Shown piece by piece: positions 25,144 to 34,006 of a DNA stretch of 64,000 bases (the stretch's first letter is position 1; each line of letters opens with the position of its first letter). The position numbers and the translations under genes are program-made. This DNA comes from Luteococcus japonicus (GTDB taxonomy: Bacteria; Actinomycetota; Actinomycetes; Propionibacteriales; Propionibacteriaceae). Location: positions 1,674,001-1,738,000 of the forward strand of contig NZ_RKHG01000001.1 in assembly GCF_003752415.1 (NCBI RefSeq), given 5' to 3'. A model generated the notes under the pieces. It did not search any database. It saw only the letters and a program-made list of their open reading frames with translations, and was not told where the DNA came from.

Positions 25144-26541
25144 TGTCATGTCTCATCACTTCTGGGACTCCCAGATGTCATGACATCTGGGACAGTTTGT
25201 AGGCGCGGCTGCGGCGGTCGATGACGGGGACCAGCCGGTGGGGTGGTTGGGTGACCGAGACGTATTTGGTGGGTGATGGCCAGGGGATGCTGGCGTGGAG
25301 TTCACCGTTGTCGTCGAAGATGTCGAGCTGGCCGTCGGTTTCGACGAGGTGGACCAGTTGGTGGGCCATGTCAGGGCCGAAACCGATGCTGGTGCCCTTC
25401 CACGCGGTGCGCAGGTTCCCGCCGATAGTGCGGTCCTCGATCCGGTTCTTTGCGGGCTGGGTGGGCTGCCGCAAGGACTGGCTGTAGAGCAGGTCGAGCG
25501 GAATCGCTCGGGGCTCGGGTCCGGCCTTGGAGGCTACTTGCCAGACGGCCATGGGCGTCAGGTGATGCCCCAGGCCTTGGTGTTGGCGTTCGTGGTTGTA
25601 CCAGTTCCGGTAGCCGTCCAGGGCCTGGGTGAGGTCCTGCAGGGTGGTCGGTGTGCGGGCATGGAGCCAGCGTTGCAGTGGCTGGTGAGAGCGTTCGACC
25701 TTGCCTTGGGTTTGTGGGTGGCTGACCCGCCCCGAGATCGGCCGGATCCCAAGCCCGGCTAGCCAGACCTCAGTCGCGGACAAGCGTCCGCGTCGGTGCT
25801 GGTTGAACGCCGCGCCGTTGTCGGACAACACGCTCTGAGGCGGGCCGAACGCGTCGATCCCGGATTGGAGGGCCTGCCGGGCGCCGGCCGTGGACTCGCC
25901 ACCTGCCGCGGCGATCAGGGCTGGGCAGAGGCGGGAATGGTCGTCGACGACGTGGTAGATGGTGACCAGCCCGATCTCAGGCAGGTGCCATTCCATGCCG
26001 TCGAGTTGCCACAGTTCGTTGGCCCTGGCTCGTCGGAAGCGACGGTACGAGGCGCGGGGACGTTTGCGGGGTGAGGGCGCTGACAGGCCTTCGCTGCGCA
26101 GGATCCGGGCGATCGTGGACCGAGACGGCAGCGGGTCCGCCTCCCGTTGAAACAGGCGCCACTCGACCGACCACGGGCCACAGTCCTTGCCCTCGGCCAC
26201 CAGTTCCGCGTGGGTCACGCGTACCAGGAGACGAGTCCAGTCCGTGTAGATGGTGGCGGGATGCTTGGGCGCCCGTGACTCGGGGACCAACGCAGCGGCC
26301 AGCCCGCGTTCGGTGGCCTTGTCTCGGACTCGGTAGAACGAGGATGTCGAGATCCCCGCCCGTCGGCAGAACTCGCTGACCGAGACCTGCTCCACGTCGG
26401 GATCGAACCGGACGATCTGCTCACGAACCCGTGGCGACAATGCGCTTCCCATTCCCCCAGCGAACTGCCCCAGAAGTCATGACACCCGACCGTCCCAGAA
26501 GTCATGACACCCCGGTGTCCCAGAAGTGTTGCTACATGACA
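25144..26541 (-). mobile_element. IS481-family insertion sequence, 1.4 kb
   Basis: A complete element bounded by imperfect inverted repeats. The left end reads TGTCATGT and then CACTTCTGGGAC at 25157; the right end, read inward, gives TGTCATGT and CACTTCTGGGAC at the same offset. It encodes one transposase on the minus strand. The subterminal regions hold further copies of TGTCATGAC-ATCTGGGAC (left) and two of GTCATGACTTCTGGGAC (right, read inward), probably extra transposase binding sites. The perfect 15-bp target duplication and an intact transposase frame point to a recent insertion. It landed between tRNA-Ser(CGA) and tadA in a short palindrome, apparently harming no gene. Confidence 0.9.
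25178..26452 (-). CDS. IS481-type DDE transposase
   Basis: A 424-residue transposase. An N-terminal HTH (VSVSEFCRRAGISTSSFYRV, about 23-42) binds the ends. The integrase core carries the DDE triad: Asp in LWQLDGMEWHL, Asp in SVLSDNGAAF, Glu in GKVERSHQPLQRWL. RNWYNHERQHQGLGHHLTP is the typical segment after the last catalytic residue. A C-terminal tail (about 320-424) may contact the long subterminal repeats. The start ATG follows GGGGGA. The frame is undamaged, so the element may still be mobile. Confidence 0.9.
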   Translation of the reverse strand: MGSALSPRVREQIVRFDPDVEQVSVSEFCRRAGISTSSFYRVRDKATERGLAAALVPESRAPKHPATIYTDWTRLLVRVTHAELVAEGKDCGPWSVEWRLFQREADPLPSRSTIARILRSEGLSAPSPRKRPRASYRRFRRARANELWQLDGMEWHLPEIGLVTIYHVVDDHSRLCPALIAAAGGESTAGARQALQSGIDAFGPPQSVLSDNGAAFNQHRRGRLSATEVWLAGLGIRPISGRVSHPQTQGKVERSHQPLQRWLHARTPTTLQDLTQALDGYRNWYNHERQHQGLGHHLTPMAVWQVASKAGPEPRAIPLDLLYSQSLRQPTQPAKNRIEDRTIGGNLRTAWKGTSIGFGPDMAHQLVHLVETDGQLDIFDDNGELHASIPWPSPTKYVSVTQPPHRLVPVIDRRSRAYKLSQMS

Positions 26542-26556
26542 GCACCTCGCGACAGG
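26542..26556. repeat. Target-site duplication, right copy
   Basis: Exact copy of 25129-25143. Together with the following TGT the undisturbed target would have read CACCT-N6-AGGTG, a small palindrome, suggesting the element prefers hairpin-like targets. Confidence 0.85.
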
Positions 26557-26626
26557 TGTGCGGTGCGCCAGGTGCAGCAGACGGCGCAGCGTCCAGGAAG
26601 CGGCACGCTGGCCGGGAGGAAGCGGG

Positions 26627-27076
26627 TCAGCGGCCGAAGAAGTCCCGGAGGAGGGCGCCGCATTCGTCGGCCATGATCCCGCCGCGAACCTCGGGGCGGT
26701 GGTTCAGCCGGGGATCGCGCACCACGTCGAAGAGCGACGCGACCGCACCGGCCTTCTCGTCGTACGCGCCGAATACCAGCGTCTGGATGCGGGACAGCAC
26801 GATGGCCCCCGCGCACATGGTGCACGGCTCCAGGGTGACCACCAGGGTGCAGCCCTCCAGCCGCCACTCGCCGACCTTCTCGGCGGCCCGACGCAACGCC
26901 AGCACCTCCGCATGGCCCGTGGGATCCCCGGTCAGCTCACGCTCATTGCCCGCCGTCGCCAAGACCTCGCCGGAAGGCCCCAGCACCACGGCGCCGATCG
27001 GGATGTCGCCGTGACCGGCGGCCTCACGGGCGGCGTGCAGCGCCAGCTCCATCGCCTCGTCCCAGCGGCTCGGCAC
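26627..27076 (-). CDS. tadA: tRNA-specific adenosine deaminase
   Basis: A 149-residue TadA. It converts the wobble adenosine of tRNA-Arg(ACG) to inosine, allowing one tRNA to read CGU, CGC and CGA. The substrate tRNA-Arg(ACG) is itself encoded at 44810-44882. Zinc site: H55-A-E57 (GHAEVLALRRA) and P84-C85-x2-C88 (EPCTMCAG). The GTG at 27076 is chosen because it lies 1 nt after the stop of the upstream acidic protein (TGAGGTG), giving coupled translation. An upstream GTG (27112) would overlap that gene by 35 bp. Ends at the family-typical LLRDFF segment. Confidence 0.93.
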   Translation of the reverse strand: MPSRWDEAMELALHAAREAAGHGDIPIGAVVLGPSGEVLATAGNERELTGDPTGHAEVLALRRAAEKVGEWRLEGCTLVVTLEPCTMCAGAIVLSRIQTLVFGAYDEKAGAVASLFDVVRDPRLNHRPEVRGGIMADECGALLRDFFGR

Positions 27077-27077
27077 C

Positions 27078-27809
27078 TCAGTGGAGGCGGCCGCCCTGGG
27101 CAGCCAGGGCACGCTCGAACTGCGGCAAGAACTTCATCCGCTTCGCGATGCCACGCAGCAGCTCGTCGGCATCATCGTCGACGTTGTCGCAGATGGCTTC
27201 CATGTCGAACTCGCTGACGCCCTGATCCGCGAGCAGCCCCAGGTCACCCAGCGGATCGGAGTCGTCGTCGGGATCCGGGATGTCCTCACCCAGGTAGTCC
27301 GCGACGTCGCGGGCAATCGGCCAGTCATTGGCCGCCACGCCGTCACTGAGCAGCACCTGCACGGTGCGGCCCCGCACCCGGCACAGCACGAAGAACTCGC
27401 CGGCAATGGAGACCATGCCCACCGCTCCGCCGTCGCCGGGGATGCGGCGCAACTGCGTCATGAATTCGTCCAGGTCATTGGCCAGATCGCTGGCCATGGT
27501 CACCGCGACGGGCTGGGAGTCCTCGCGGTAGAGGGCCATCACCAGGTCGATCTCGTCCTCGGTGGCGTCGTCGAGATCGTCGTCGTCGAGGTCGTCGTCT
27601 TCATCGTCGTCATCTGCGTCGTCGCTGTCTGCGTCGTCGTCCTCGGTGGCGTCGTCGAGATCGTCATCGTCGTCGTCGTCGTCGTCGTCGAGATCGTCGT
27701 CATCTTCGACGGGCGAATCGTCAAATGAATCGAGGTCCTCGTCAAGATAGGGAGAAGGCGTCTTCTCACCAGCTTCGAAGGGGTCCACCTCATCGTCGAA
27801 CGGGGTCAT
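27078..27809 (-). CDS. tRNA adenosine deaminase-associated protein with hyper-acidic N terminus
   Basis: A 243-residue protein. Residues about 15-85 are almost pure Asp/Glu/Ser ([12 protein letters not shown] and similar), encoded by GTC/GAC-type triplet repeats at 27560-27720. The C-terminal 150 residues form a domain always found next to tadA in actinobacteria ([52 protein letters not shown]-type end). GGAGG sits 5 nt before the ATG. Conserved pairing with tadA suggests a partner or regulator of the deaminase, but no activity is known. The acidic tract is longer and more repetitive than I would expect and could vary by slippage in whole codons. Confidence 0.8.
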   Translation of the reverse strand: MTPFDDEVDPFEAGEKTPSPYLDEDLDSFDDSPVEDDDDLDDDDDDDDDDLDDATEDDDADSDDADDDDEDDDLDDDDLDDATEDEIDLVMALYREDSQPVAVTMASDLANDLDEFMTQLRRIPGDGGAVGMVSIAGEFFVLCRVRGRTVQVLLSDGVAANDWPIARDVADYLGEDIPDPDDDSDPLGDLGLLADQGVSEFDMEAICDNVDDDADELLRGIAKRMKFLPQFERALAAQGGRLH

Positions 27810-27953
27810 GGTTCCTCCTGGGCCGCTGAACTGCTCTTCCATCCTCGCAGACCAGTCAACCTCAATTCCCGACGCTTCGCAGCCACCCTCAAGCAGCGCT
27901 GGACCCATGACCCCGCGCTGCCGGCCATGCAGGGGATGTGGGACAATGAGGGC

Positions 27954-28595
27954 GTGGAACTGCGCGTACTCGACCATCCCCTGGTGACTCACAAGCTCAC
28001 CCTCCTGCGGGACAAGGAAACCGACTCTCCGACCTTCCGTGCCCTCGTGGAGGAACTGGTCACCCTGCTGAGCTATGAGGCCACCCGCGAGGTGCGCGTC
28101 AACGAGGTCACCGTCCAGACCCCCGTCTCCGAGACCAAGGGCCTGGCGCTGAGCAGCCCCAAGCCGCTGGTGGTGCCCATCCTGCGCGCCGGGCTGGGCA
28201 TGCTCGAGGGCATGATGCACATGATGCCGACCGCCGAGGTGGGTTTCGTGGGCATGGTGCGAAATGAGGAGACCCTGCAGCCCGTCACCTACGCGGAGCG
28301 CCTCCCGCAGGACCTGTCGGCCCGCCAGTGCTACGTGCTGGACCCGATGCTGGCCACCGGCGGCTCGCTGGGTGGTTGCGTGAAGTTCCTCGTCGACCGC
28401 GGCGCGGACCACATCACCTGCATCTGCATCCTCGCCGCCCCCGAGGGCATCGAGAACTTCCGCAAGCTGGTCGAAGACCTCGACGTGCCCTGCACGCTGG
28501 TCGTCGCCGCCGTCGACGACAAGCTCAACGAGCACGGCTACATCGTCCCCGGCCTGGGCGACGCTGGCGACCGCCTCTACGGCCTGGCCAACTGA
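27954..28595 (+). CDS. upp: Uracil phosphoribosyltransferase
   Basis: A 213-residue pyrimidine salvage enzyme. It joins uracil and PRPP to UMP. The PRPP loop is [10 protein letters not shown], the uracil-binding end is [16 protein letters not shown], and [16 protein letters not shown] is the conserved flexible-loop region. The GTG at 27954 (reading [16 protein letters not shown]) matches the family N terminus; an ATG at 27933 would add seven extra residues (MWDNEG and V). Divergent from the acidic protein gene. A strong terminator follows at once. Confidence 0.95.
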   Translation: MELRVLDHPLVTHKLTLLRDKETDSPTFRALVEELVTLLSYEATREVRVNEVTVQTPVSETKGLALSSPKPLVVPILRAGLGMLEGMMHMMPTAEVGFVGMVRNEETLQPVTYAERLPQDLSARQCYVLDPMLATGGSLGGCVKFLVDRGADHITCICILAAPEGIENFRKLVEDLDVPCTLVVAAVDDKLNEHGYIVPGLGDAGDRLYGLAN

Positions 28596-28605
28596 CACTG
28601 ACAAT

Positions 28606-28646
28606 GCGAAGGACCCCACGGACATGATGTCCGTGGGGTCCTTCGC
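28606..28646. terminator. Terminator between convergent upp and ndh
   Basis: An 18-bp perfect stem (28606-28623 with 28629-28646) around a 5-nt loop, starting GCGAAGGACCCCACGGAC. No long T tract, but its strength and position between convergent genes fit a bidirectional terminator. Confidence 0.75.
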
Positions 28647-28668
28647 TGCTTCTGGCCGGGTGCGGAAA

Positions 28669-30051
28669 TCAGCCGATGGTGGGTTCCGCCTTGTCCTCCA
28701 CCTTCTTCGGCTGCTGGGTCCCGGTGACCGTCGGGCGGAAGTCCTCCCCCAGCTGCTGCACCGCCAGGCGCGCCACCATCTGCTGACGGGTGGTGATCCG
28801 CTCCGAGCGAGCTCCCCCGACGAAGGCGATCGCCCAGTGCACCAACGTCGTGAACTGCGCCTTGAAGCCGACGATGTAGAGCAGGTGCAGCGCCAACCAC
28901 GCCACCCAGGCCGGGAAGCCGGTCAGCTCCACCTTGCCCGCCTTCATCACCGCGCCGAACTTGCTGATCACCGCCATGGATCCCTTGTCGTGGTAGCGGA
29001 AGGGACGAGTGACCGGCTTGCCCGTCACGTCGCCGATGATCCGGTCCGCCGCGTACTGGCCGGTCTGGATGGCCACCTGCGCGACGCCCGGCAGCTTGTC
29101 CAGGCTCATCATGTCCCCGACGACGTAGACCTCCGGGTGACCGGGAACGGTGCAGTCCTTGTTGACCTGCAGGCGCCCAGCCCGGTCCACCTCGGCCTCT
29201 GACTGCTCCGCGATCATCCGGCCCAACGGGCTGGCCTGGACACCCGCGGCCCACACCTTGCAGCCGCCCTCGATGCGTTCGGTGCGCTCGTCGGAGTACT
29301 TGAGGTCCAGGCCGTTCTCGTCGACGCCGGTGACCATGGCCCCCAGCTTCACCTCGACACCGATCGCCTCCAACTTCTCCTTCGCCTTGCCGGACAGACG
29401 CTCACCGAAGGGCGGCAGCACCCGGTCTGCCGCATCCAGCAGCAGGACGCGAGCCTTGGAGGGGTCGATTCTGCGGTATTCGCCCTTGACCGTCTGGCTG
29501 GTCAATTCCCGGATCTGACCGGCCATCTCGACACCCGTCGGGCCGGCACCCACCACGACGAAGGTCAGCAGCCGCTCACGCTCCTGCTCGTCCTCGGTGA
29601 GCTCCGCCACTTCCAGGGCGCCGAAGATCCGGGCGCGCAGCTCCAGCGCGTCGTCGATGCTCTTCATGCCGGGGGCATAGACGGCGAAGTGGTCATTGCC
29701 GAAGTAGCTCTGGCCAGCACCCGCGGCGACGATCAGGTGGTCATAGCTGAGTTCGGTGGTGGTTCCCAGAGCCTCTGCCCTGATGGTGCGGGCCTCGAGG
29801 TCCATCCCCGTGACCTCGCTGAGCAGGACCCGGACGTTCTCCTGCTCCTTGAGGATCTCCCGGGTAGCGGGCGCGATCTCACCGGGCGACAGGATCCCCG
29901 TCGCCACCTGGTAGAGCAGCGGCTGGAAGAGGTGGTGGGTGGTCTTGGCCACCAAGGTGATGTCGACGTCTGCCCCTGCGAGCCGCTTGGCGGCGAACAG
30001 GCCTCCGAAGCCGGAACCGATGATGACGACGTGGGGACGGGAGTTGTTCAT
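28669..30051 (-). CDS. ndh: Type II NADH:quinone oxidoreductase
   Basis: A 460-residue FAD enzyme at the inner face of the membrane, passing electrons from NADH to menaquinone without pumping protons. FAD site: VVIIGSGFGGLFAAKRL near the N terminus. NADH site: FVVVGAGPTGVEMAGQIREL. Late FAD contact: VYVVGDMMSLDKLPGVAQVAIQTGQYAA. C-terminal AWVAWLALHLLYIVGFKAQF is the amphipathic membrane-binding helix pair. GGAGA lies 4 nt before the ATG at 30051. menB (37394-38320), needed for menaquinone, is in the same window, consistent with menaquinone as acceptor. Confidence 0.93.
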   Translation of the reverse strand: MNNSRPHVVIIGSGFGGLFAAKRLAGADVDITLVAKTTHHLFQPLLYQVATGILSPGEIAPATREILKEQENVRVLLSEVTGMDLEARTIRAEALGTTTELSYDHLIVAAGAGQSYFGNDHFAVYAPGMKSIDDALELRARIFGALEVAELTEDEQERERLLTFVVVGAGPTGVEMAGQIRELTSQTVKGEYRRIDPSKARVLLLDAADRVLPPFGERLSGKAKEKLEAIGVEVKLGAMVTGVDENGLDLKYSDERTERIEGGCKVWAAGVQASPLGRMIAEQSEAEVDRAGRLQVNKDCTVPGHPEVYVVGDMMSLDKLPGVAQVAIQTGQYAADRIIGDVTGKPVTRPFRYHDKGSMAVISKFGAVMKAGKVELTGFPAWVAWLALHLLYIVGFKAQFTTLVHWAIAFVGGARSERITTRQQMVARLAVQQLGEDFRPTVTGTQQPKKVEDKAEPTIG

Positions 30052-30209
30052 GGTTCTCCTGCACAGGCCTCGCCGAGAGGCATTGAATGGGACGCGGGAG
30101 AGGTTAGCCTCCCCTTCCAAAGAGGAACAATCCTCCGGGGCGCACCCACCTGCGCCGCGGCATCTCGAGGAACCGCAAGGCCCGCGATGACACTTCTAGG
30201 ATCAAGGTC

Positions 30210-30749
30210 ATGGACACGACCGAAACAGCACCTTCCCCAAACATCGAGGCCGCGCTCACCCGAAGGGAATACCTCCGCCGTCGATACCTGAGCCTGGGAA
30301 CCGGGGAACTGGTGGCTGCAGTGACCTTCGCGGGTGTCTTCGGGCTCTACACCTCCTCGAGCAGCTCGCTGCGGCCCGCAGCCCTCACCCTCTGGCTGTC
30401 CTTCCTCCCACTTGAGTTCATCCTCATCCAAGGCGGGATCTACTGGCTGGCCGCCAGGGACTGGGTGAAGCGATCATGCATGCCGCCTGTGCTGGCATGC
30501 TCGTTTGCGGTCCTGACGTGGGTCAATCCGCTGCTCCTGCTGGCGGCCACCGGCATGCTTGTCTGGCAACGGCCAGCCGGGTCCGCCGCGGCCCTGGCCG
30601 TGGGTTGCGTCGTCTTCGGAGCGATCGAATACGTCAACTACTTCTGGATTCGCCTGTCCTATCCGTGGAAGTCCTGGGCACGACACGTGACACAGTGGCG
30701 ACGCTCGCGTCTCCGGCATGATCTGGCGACAGCCCGCACCTCCAGGTGA
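30210..30749 (+). CDS. Small membrane protein of unknown function
   Basis: A 179-residue protein with about four membrane helices: GELVAAVTFAGVFGLYTS, LTLWLSFLPLEFILIQGGIY, LACSFAVLTWVNPLLLLAAT and AAALAVGCVVFGAIEYVNYF. The N terminus is charged (RREYLRRRYLS) and the C terminus is Arg-rich (QWRRSRLRHDLATARTSR). No family recognised. The start codon at 30210 follows GGATCAAGGTC. It is divergent from ndh (158 bp) and in the same direction as the Nudix gene, 67 bp downstream. Possible partner of neither; function open. Confidence 0.6.
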   Translation: MDTTETAPSPNIEAALTRREYLRRRYLSLGTGELVAAVTFAGVFGLYTSSSSSLRPAALTLWLSFLPLEFILIQGGIYWLAARDWVKRSCMPPVLACSFAVLTWVNPLLLLAATGMLVWQRPAGSAAALAVGCVVFGAIEYVNYFWIRLSYPWKSWARHVTQWRRSRLRHDLATARTSR

Positions 30750-30816
30750 GTCGCAGCAGGGGAGCCCTCACGTCCACGCGGCTGGCCAGATGTGCGCGGA
30801 ACCCCTCAGGGAGAGC

Positions 30817-31314
30817 ATGCTTGTCCACGTGGCCCAGCACCAGACCTCTCGCCCTGCCCAACTGCCGACGGTTCCCATCTCCTGCGGTGCGATCCTGCTC
30901 GACGGTCAGGGCAAGCTGCTGATCGTCAAGCCCACCTACAAGAGCGGCTGGAGCATCCCCGGCGGTTCGATGGAGAGCGACGGGGAGTCGCCGTGGCAGG
31001 CCTGCCAGCGCGAGGTGCGCGAGGAGGTGGGCCTGGCCGTGCGCCGAGGACGCCTGGTGGTGGTGGACACCCGCCCCCACGAAGGGCGCCAGATGGGTCT
31101 GCGCTTCCTCTTCCACTGCGGCACCGTGGCGCCCGCCGACGCCGCTCGGATCCGGATCGACCGGCACGAGATCGGTGAACACCGCTTCGCCCCACTCACC
31201 GAGGCCCTGGAGCTCTTGCGCCCCGCCATCTCCCGCCGAGTCGCCGTCGGGATGCAGGCCCGTTCGTGCGTCTACCTGGAGGATGGGCGTCGCAACCCTG
31301 CCGTGATCGGCTGA
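30817..31314 (+). CDS. Nudix hydrolase
   Basis: A 165-residue Nudix hydrolase that cleaves a nucleoside diphosphate linked to some other group. The Nudix box is complete: GSMESDGESPWQACQREV, then REEVGL. Upstream SCGAILLDGQGKLLIVKPTYKSGWSIPGG is the typical first half. The metal-binding Glu residues of REVREEVG are all present. The ATG at 30817 is preceded by AGGGAGA. Substrate cannot be assigned; such proteins range from 8-oxo-dGTP to NDP-sugar hydrolases. Confidence 0.85.
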   Translation: MLVHVAQHQTSRPAQLPTVPISCGAILLDGQGKLLIVKPTYKSGWSIPGGSMESDGESPWQACQREVREEVGLAVRRGRLVVVDTRPHEGRQMGLRFLFHCGTVAPADAARIRIDRHEIGEHRFAPLTEALELLRPAISRRVAVGMQARSCVYLEDGRRNPAVIG

Positions 31315-31473
31315 CCTCCGCCCCACGTCGCGCCGCGTCCCGCCCCCTGCGCCACGGAATGCTCGTGGCACCCCGGACACAGGTCGCCGGGAGAAGCAGC
31401 CGGCGCGGCGTGGGCACGCGCTACGCCAGGAAATAGGGGTGCGTCGCCGGGGCACCTGCGGTTCACTGTCAGC

Positions 31474-32124
31474 ATGGACATCGAGGAGATCTTCCCGCCC
31501 TTCGGGCTGCGCATCACCTGCGGACCGCTGGAGCTGCGGTGCGTGCGGGAGGGCGACATCCAGGAGGTCTCCGAGCTGATCGTCTCGGGCATCTACGACC
31601 CCGACGAGTACCTTCCCTTCCTGCGCCGCTGGGCCGAGAACCCGCCCGAGCTCATCCCCGCCAACACGATGCGCTTCTACTGGGGCACCTTCGCCACCTT
31701 CCAACCCGACGACTGGCACCTGGTACTGGCCGTGCGGGAGCACGGGCGGATCGTGGGGGTGCAGGACCTCACCGCCAAGGACTTCCCCATCACCCGCAGC
31801 ATCGAGACGGGCTCCTGGCTGGGGAGGGGCTTCTAGGGCCGAGGCCTGGGGACGTTGATGCGCCAGGCAGTGTGCGCCTTCGGTTTCGACGAGCCGGGGG
31901 CAGCGCAGATGACGTCGGCCTACCTCGACGAGAACCAGCGCTCCGCGGGAGTGAGCCGCAAGGTCGGCTACCAGTTCAACGGGCGGGTCCGCATGGTCCA
32001 CCCCGACGGGGAGCGGGTCCGCGTCGAGGAGAAGGTGGTCCTGCTCCCCGAGAACTTCACCAGGCCGCCCCACCCCGTCCGGGTGGACGGTGCCGACGCC
32101 TTCCGGACCTTCATCGGGCTCTGA
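31474..32124 (+). pseudogene. GNAT acetyltransferase with internal amber stop
   Basis: A GNAT-fold N-acetyltransferase of the RimJ/RimL type, 216 codons if read through. N-terminal part: LRITCGPLELRCVREGDIQE, then YWGTFATFQPDDWHLVLAVR and GRIVGVQDLTAKDFPITRSIETGSWLGRGF. A TAG at 31834-31836 interrupts it, then the same frame goes on as GRGLGTLMRQAVCAFGFDEP. The TAG replaces the Gln of the (Q/R)GxGxG acetyl-CoA loop (one C to T change from CAG). So this is a single nonsense mutation, not a frameshift. The downstream half cannot bind acetyl-CoA alone. Ends 5 bp before a REP-like palindrome. Confidence 0.8.
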
Positions 32125-32129
32125 GTTCG

Positions 32130-32179
32130 ATCCTGGTCACCGTTTGCCATCCCTAGGAGTGGCAAACGGTGACCAGGAT
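32130..32179. repeat. REP-like palindrome, copy 1
   Basis: A 50-bp element: 20-bp perfect arms (core CCTGGTCACCGTTTGCCA) around a 10-bp centre TCCCTAGGAG. Near-identical copies lie at 36236-36282 and 37336-37381, all in the same orientation. It sits between the convergent GNAT and kinase genes, and its right arm supplies the last codons and stop of the kinase-like frame. Confidence 0.85.
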
Positions 32180-34006
32180 GCTTGCCTGGCGGCCCCGGCG
32201 AGCCGGCACACCAGCCACGCACTGGTTCCCACCAGCAGGGCATCGGAGACCGGGAACTCCCCCGCCCTGTGTGCCCACCACCACAGACCGGCAATGGGCA
32301 CGAGGGTGAGCACGAGCCCCAGGGTGCGGTCCACGCGCCGCCCCAGCCGCCCGCAGGCCACCGCTCCCGCACTGGCCACGGACCAGCCAAGCAAGAAGAA
32401 GGGCAACCACTGCCACGTCGGACGGGAGAAGAGCTCCGAGTCATTGGCGAAGTAGAGCTGCCCGGAGATCGCCACCGACGAGAGGAGTAGCACCAGGCCT
32501 TGCAGCGCGGCCAACGGTGATGCCTCCTCCAGGACGCCCCGCAGCGGACGGCGTCCCTCACGGGGCTGTTCCGTCGGGGGCACCGTGCCCGCCGCCGCAG
32601 GGTCCGCGAGGGTTGCCACGAAGCTCCCCCGGCTCCCAACTCGAGGTCACCACCGTGCAGCCGGCAGGTCTCCCGCGCCAGCGAGAGCCCCAATCCGCGG
32701 CCGCCCTCGTGCCGGGCACCATCACCGCGCACGAAGCGGTCGAAGACCACCTCCCGCAGGTCGCCCGGGACGCCAGGTCCCGCATCCTGCACCTCGATCC
32801 GTGCCCCGGCATCCTGCGGGGAGACCGTCACGACCACCGGCTCCGCACCGTGCTGTAGGGCGTTGCCCACGAGGTTGCGCACCACCAGCCGGACGCGGTG
32901 CGGATCCAGGTTCGCCCTGAACTCCTCCCCCTCCACGTGCACGTCACGCCCCGCGGCCACCTCGTCGACGGCGTGCCGTACCAGCGCGACCACCTCCACC
33001 TCGTGGGCATCCACGCGCTGGGCTCCCTCGTCGAAGCGGTTCAGCGCGAGCAGGTCCTCGGTGAGCCCGGCCAGCCGCCCCACCTGCGGCACCATCAGGT
33101 CCAGCACCTCGTCATGGGAGCAGTGAGGTCCAGGGCGGAACTGCTGGCCAGCAGCGCGGCCGTGGGGGTGCGCAGCTCGTGGGAGGTGTCGGCGACGAAG
33201 CGTCGCTGCGACGCCAGCGTCGCCTGCACCCGGTCTGCCATCGCGTTGAAGTCCCGCCCCAGCCGGGCCACCTCCGCCGGCCCGGACGCGGCGGCCCGCG
33301 CGGAACCACCACCATCACCGAAGGCACGCACCGCCCGGCCCAGGCGCTCGATGGGACGGCTCGTGAGCCCGGCCAGCACCCAGGCCAGCGCGGCACCCAC
33401 CAGGCTGATCAGGATGCCGAGCCGAAGGGCTTCCCGTCGTTGATAGTCGACGCGGAAGCGCGCATCGGTGGTGTCGATCGTCTCCACGACGACCAACGTC
33501 TTCCCATTGGTCATGGGCAACGTGCTGGATCCCGCGAAGTCATGTTCCAGTGACGACAGACTGACGGGCCAGAAGGCGGGCGTTGCCTCCTTCGGGAAGA
33601 CCGAAGGGTCCCCCGAGATCTCCCCTGCACCCTGACCGGAGGTCACCAGGGGGTTCTCGCCGGCGGACCAGACCGGTTGCACCGGGTTGGCCATGTCCAC
33701 CGACGTCGCATTGCTCGGCACCTCCCAGATCCAGAGCGGGGGGTCCGCGGTGTGGTCCCATTCACTGCCATCCGGGTACTTCGCCGGCCGGTAGGAGGCG
33801 ACGAATCCCTCCGGCGTCTTGTCCTTCGCCCGCTGCCAGGCCAGCACCTGCCCCGTCCCGACGGACTGTGACTCCTGCCAGAGCAGGTCCCACGTCGCGG
33901 CCTCGGTCATCCGGACGGCGAACCGCCCGCAGATCGCGGTACTGGCGACGATCGCCAACCACACCAGCAGAGCGATCTGGAAACGCACGGACACGCGTCG
34001 CATCAT
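32137..34006 (-). pseudogene. Sensor histidine kinase, two frame breaks, extra C-terminal membrane domain
   Basis: Partner kinase of the response regulator at 34003-34680, overlapping its stop by ATGA. Visible parts: membrane helix 1 (VRFQIALLVWLAIVASTAI), a long outside sensor loop, helix 2 (LGILISLVGAALAWVLAGL), HAMP, H-box FVADTSHELRTPTAALL, N-box LVRNLVGNALQHG, G-boxes DAGPGVP and GGRGLGLSLA. One base is missing near 33117-33119 (a GGG run, between LTAP and the H-box helix end) and another in the C5 run at 32626-32630. If repaired, the frame continues past the usual end (FVATLAD) into a 130-residue tail with about four helices. Either pseudogene or sequencing error; the tail is unusual. 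Confidence 0.75.
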
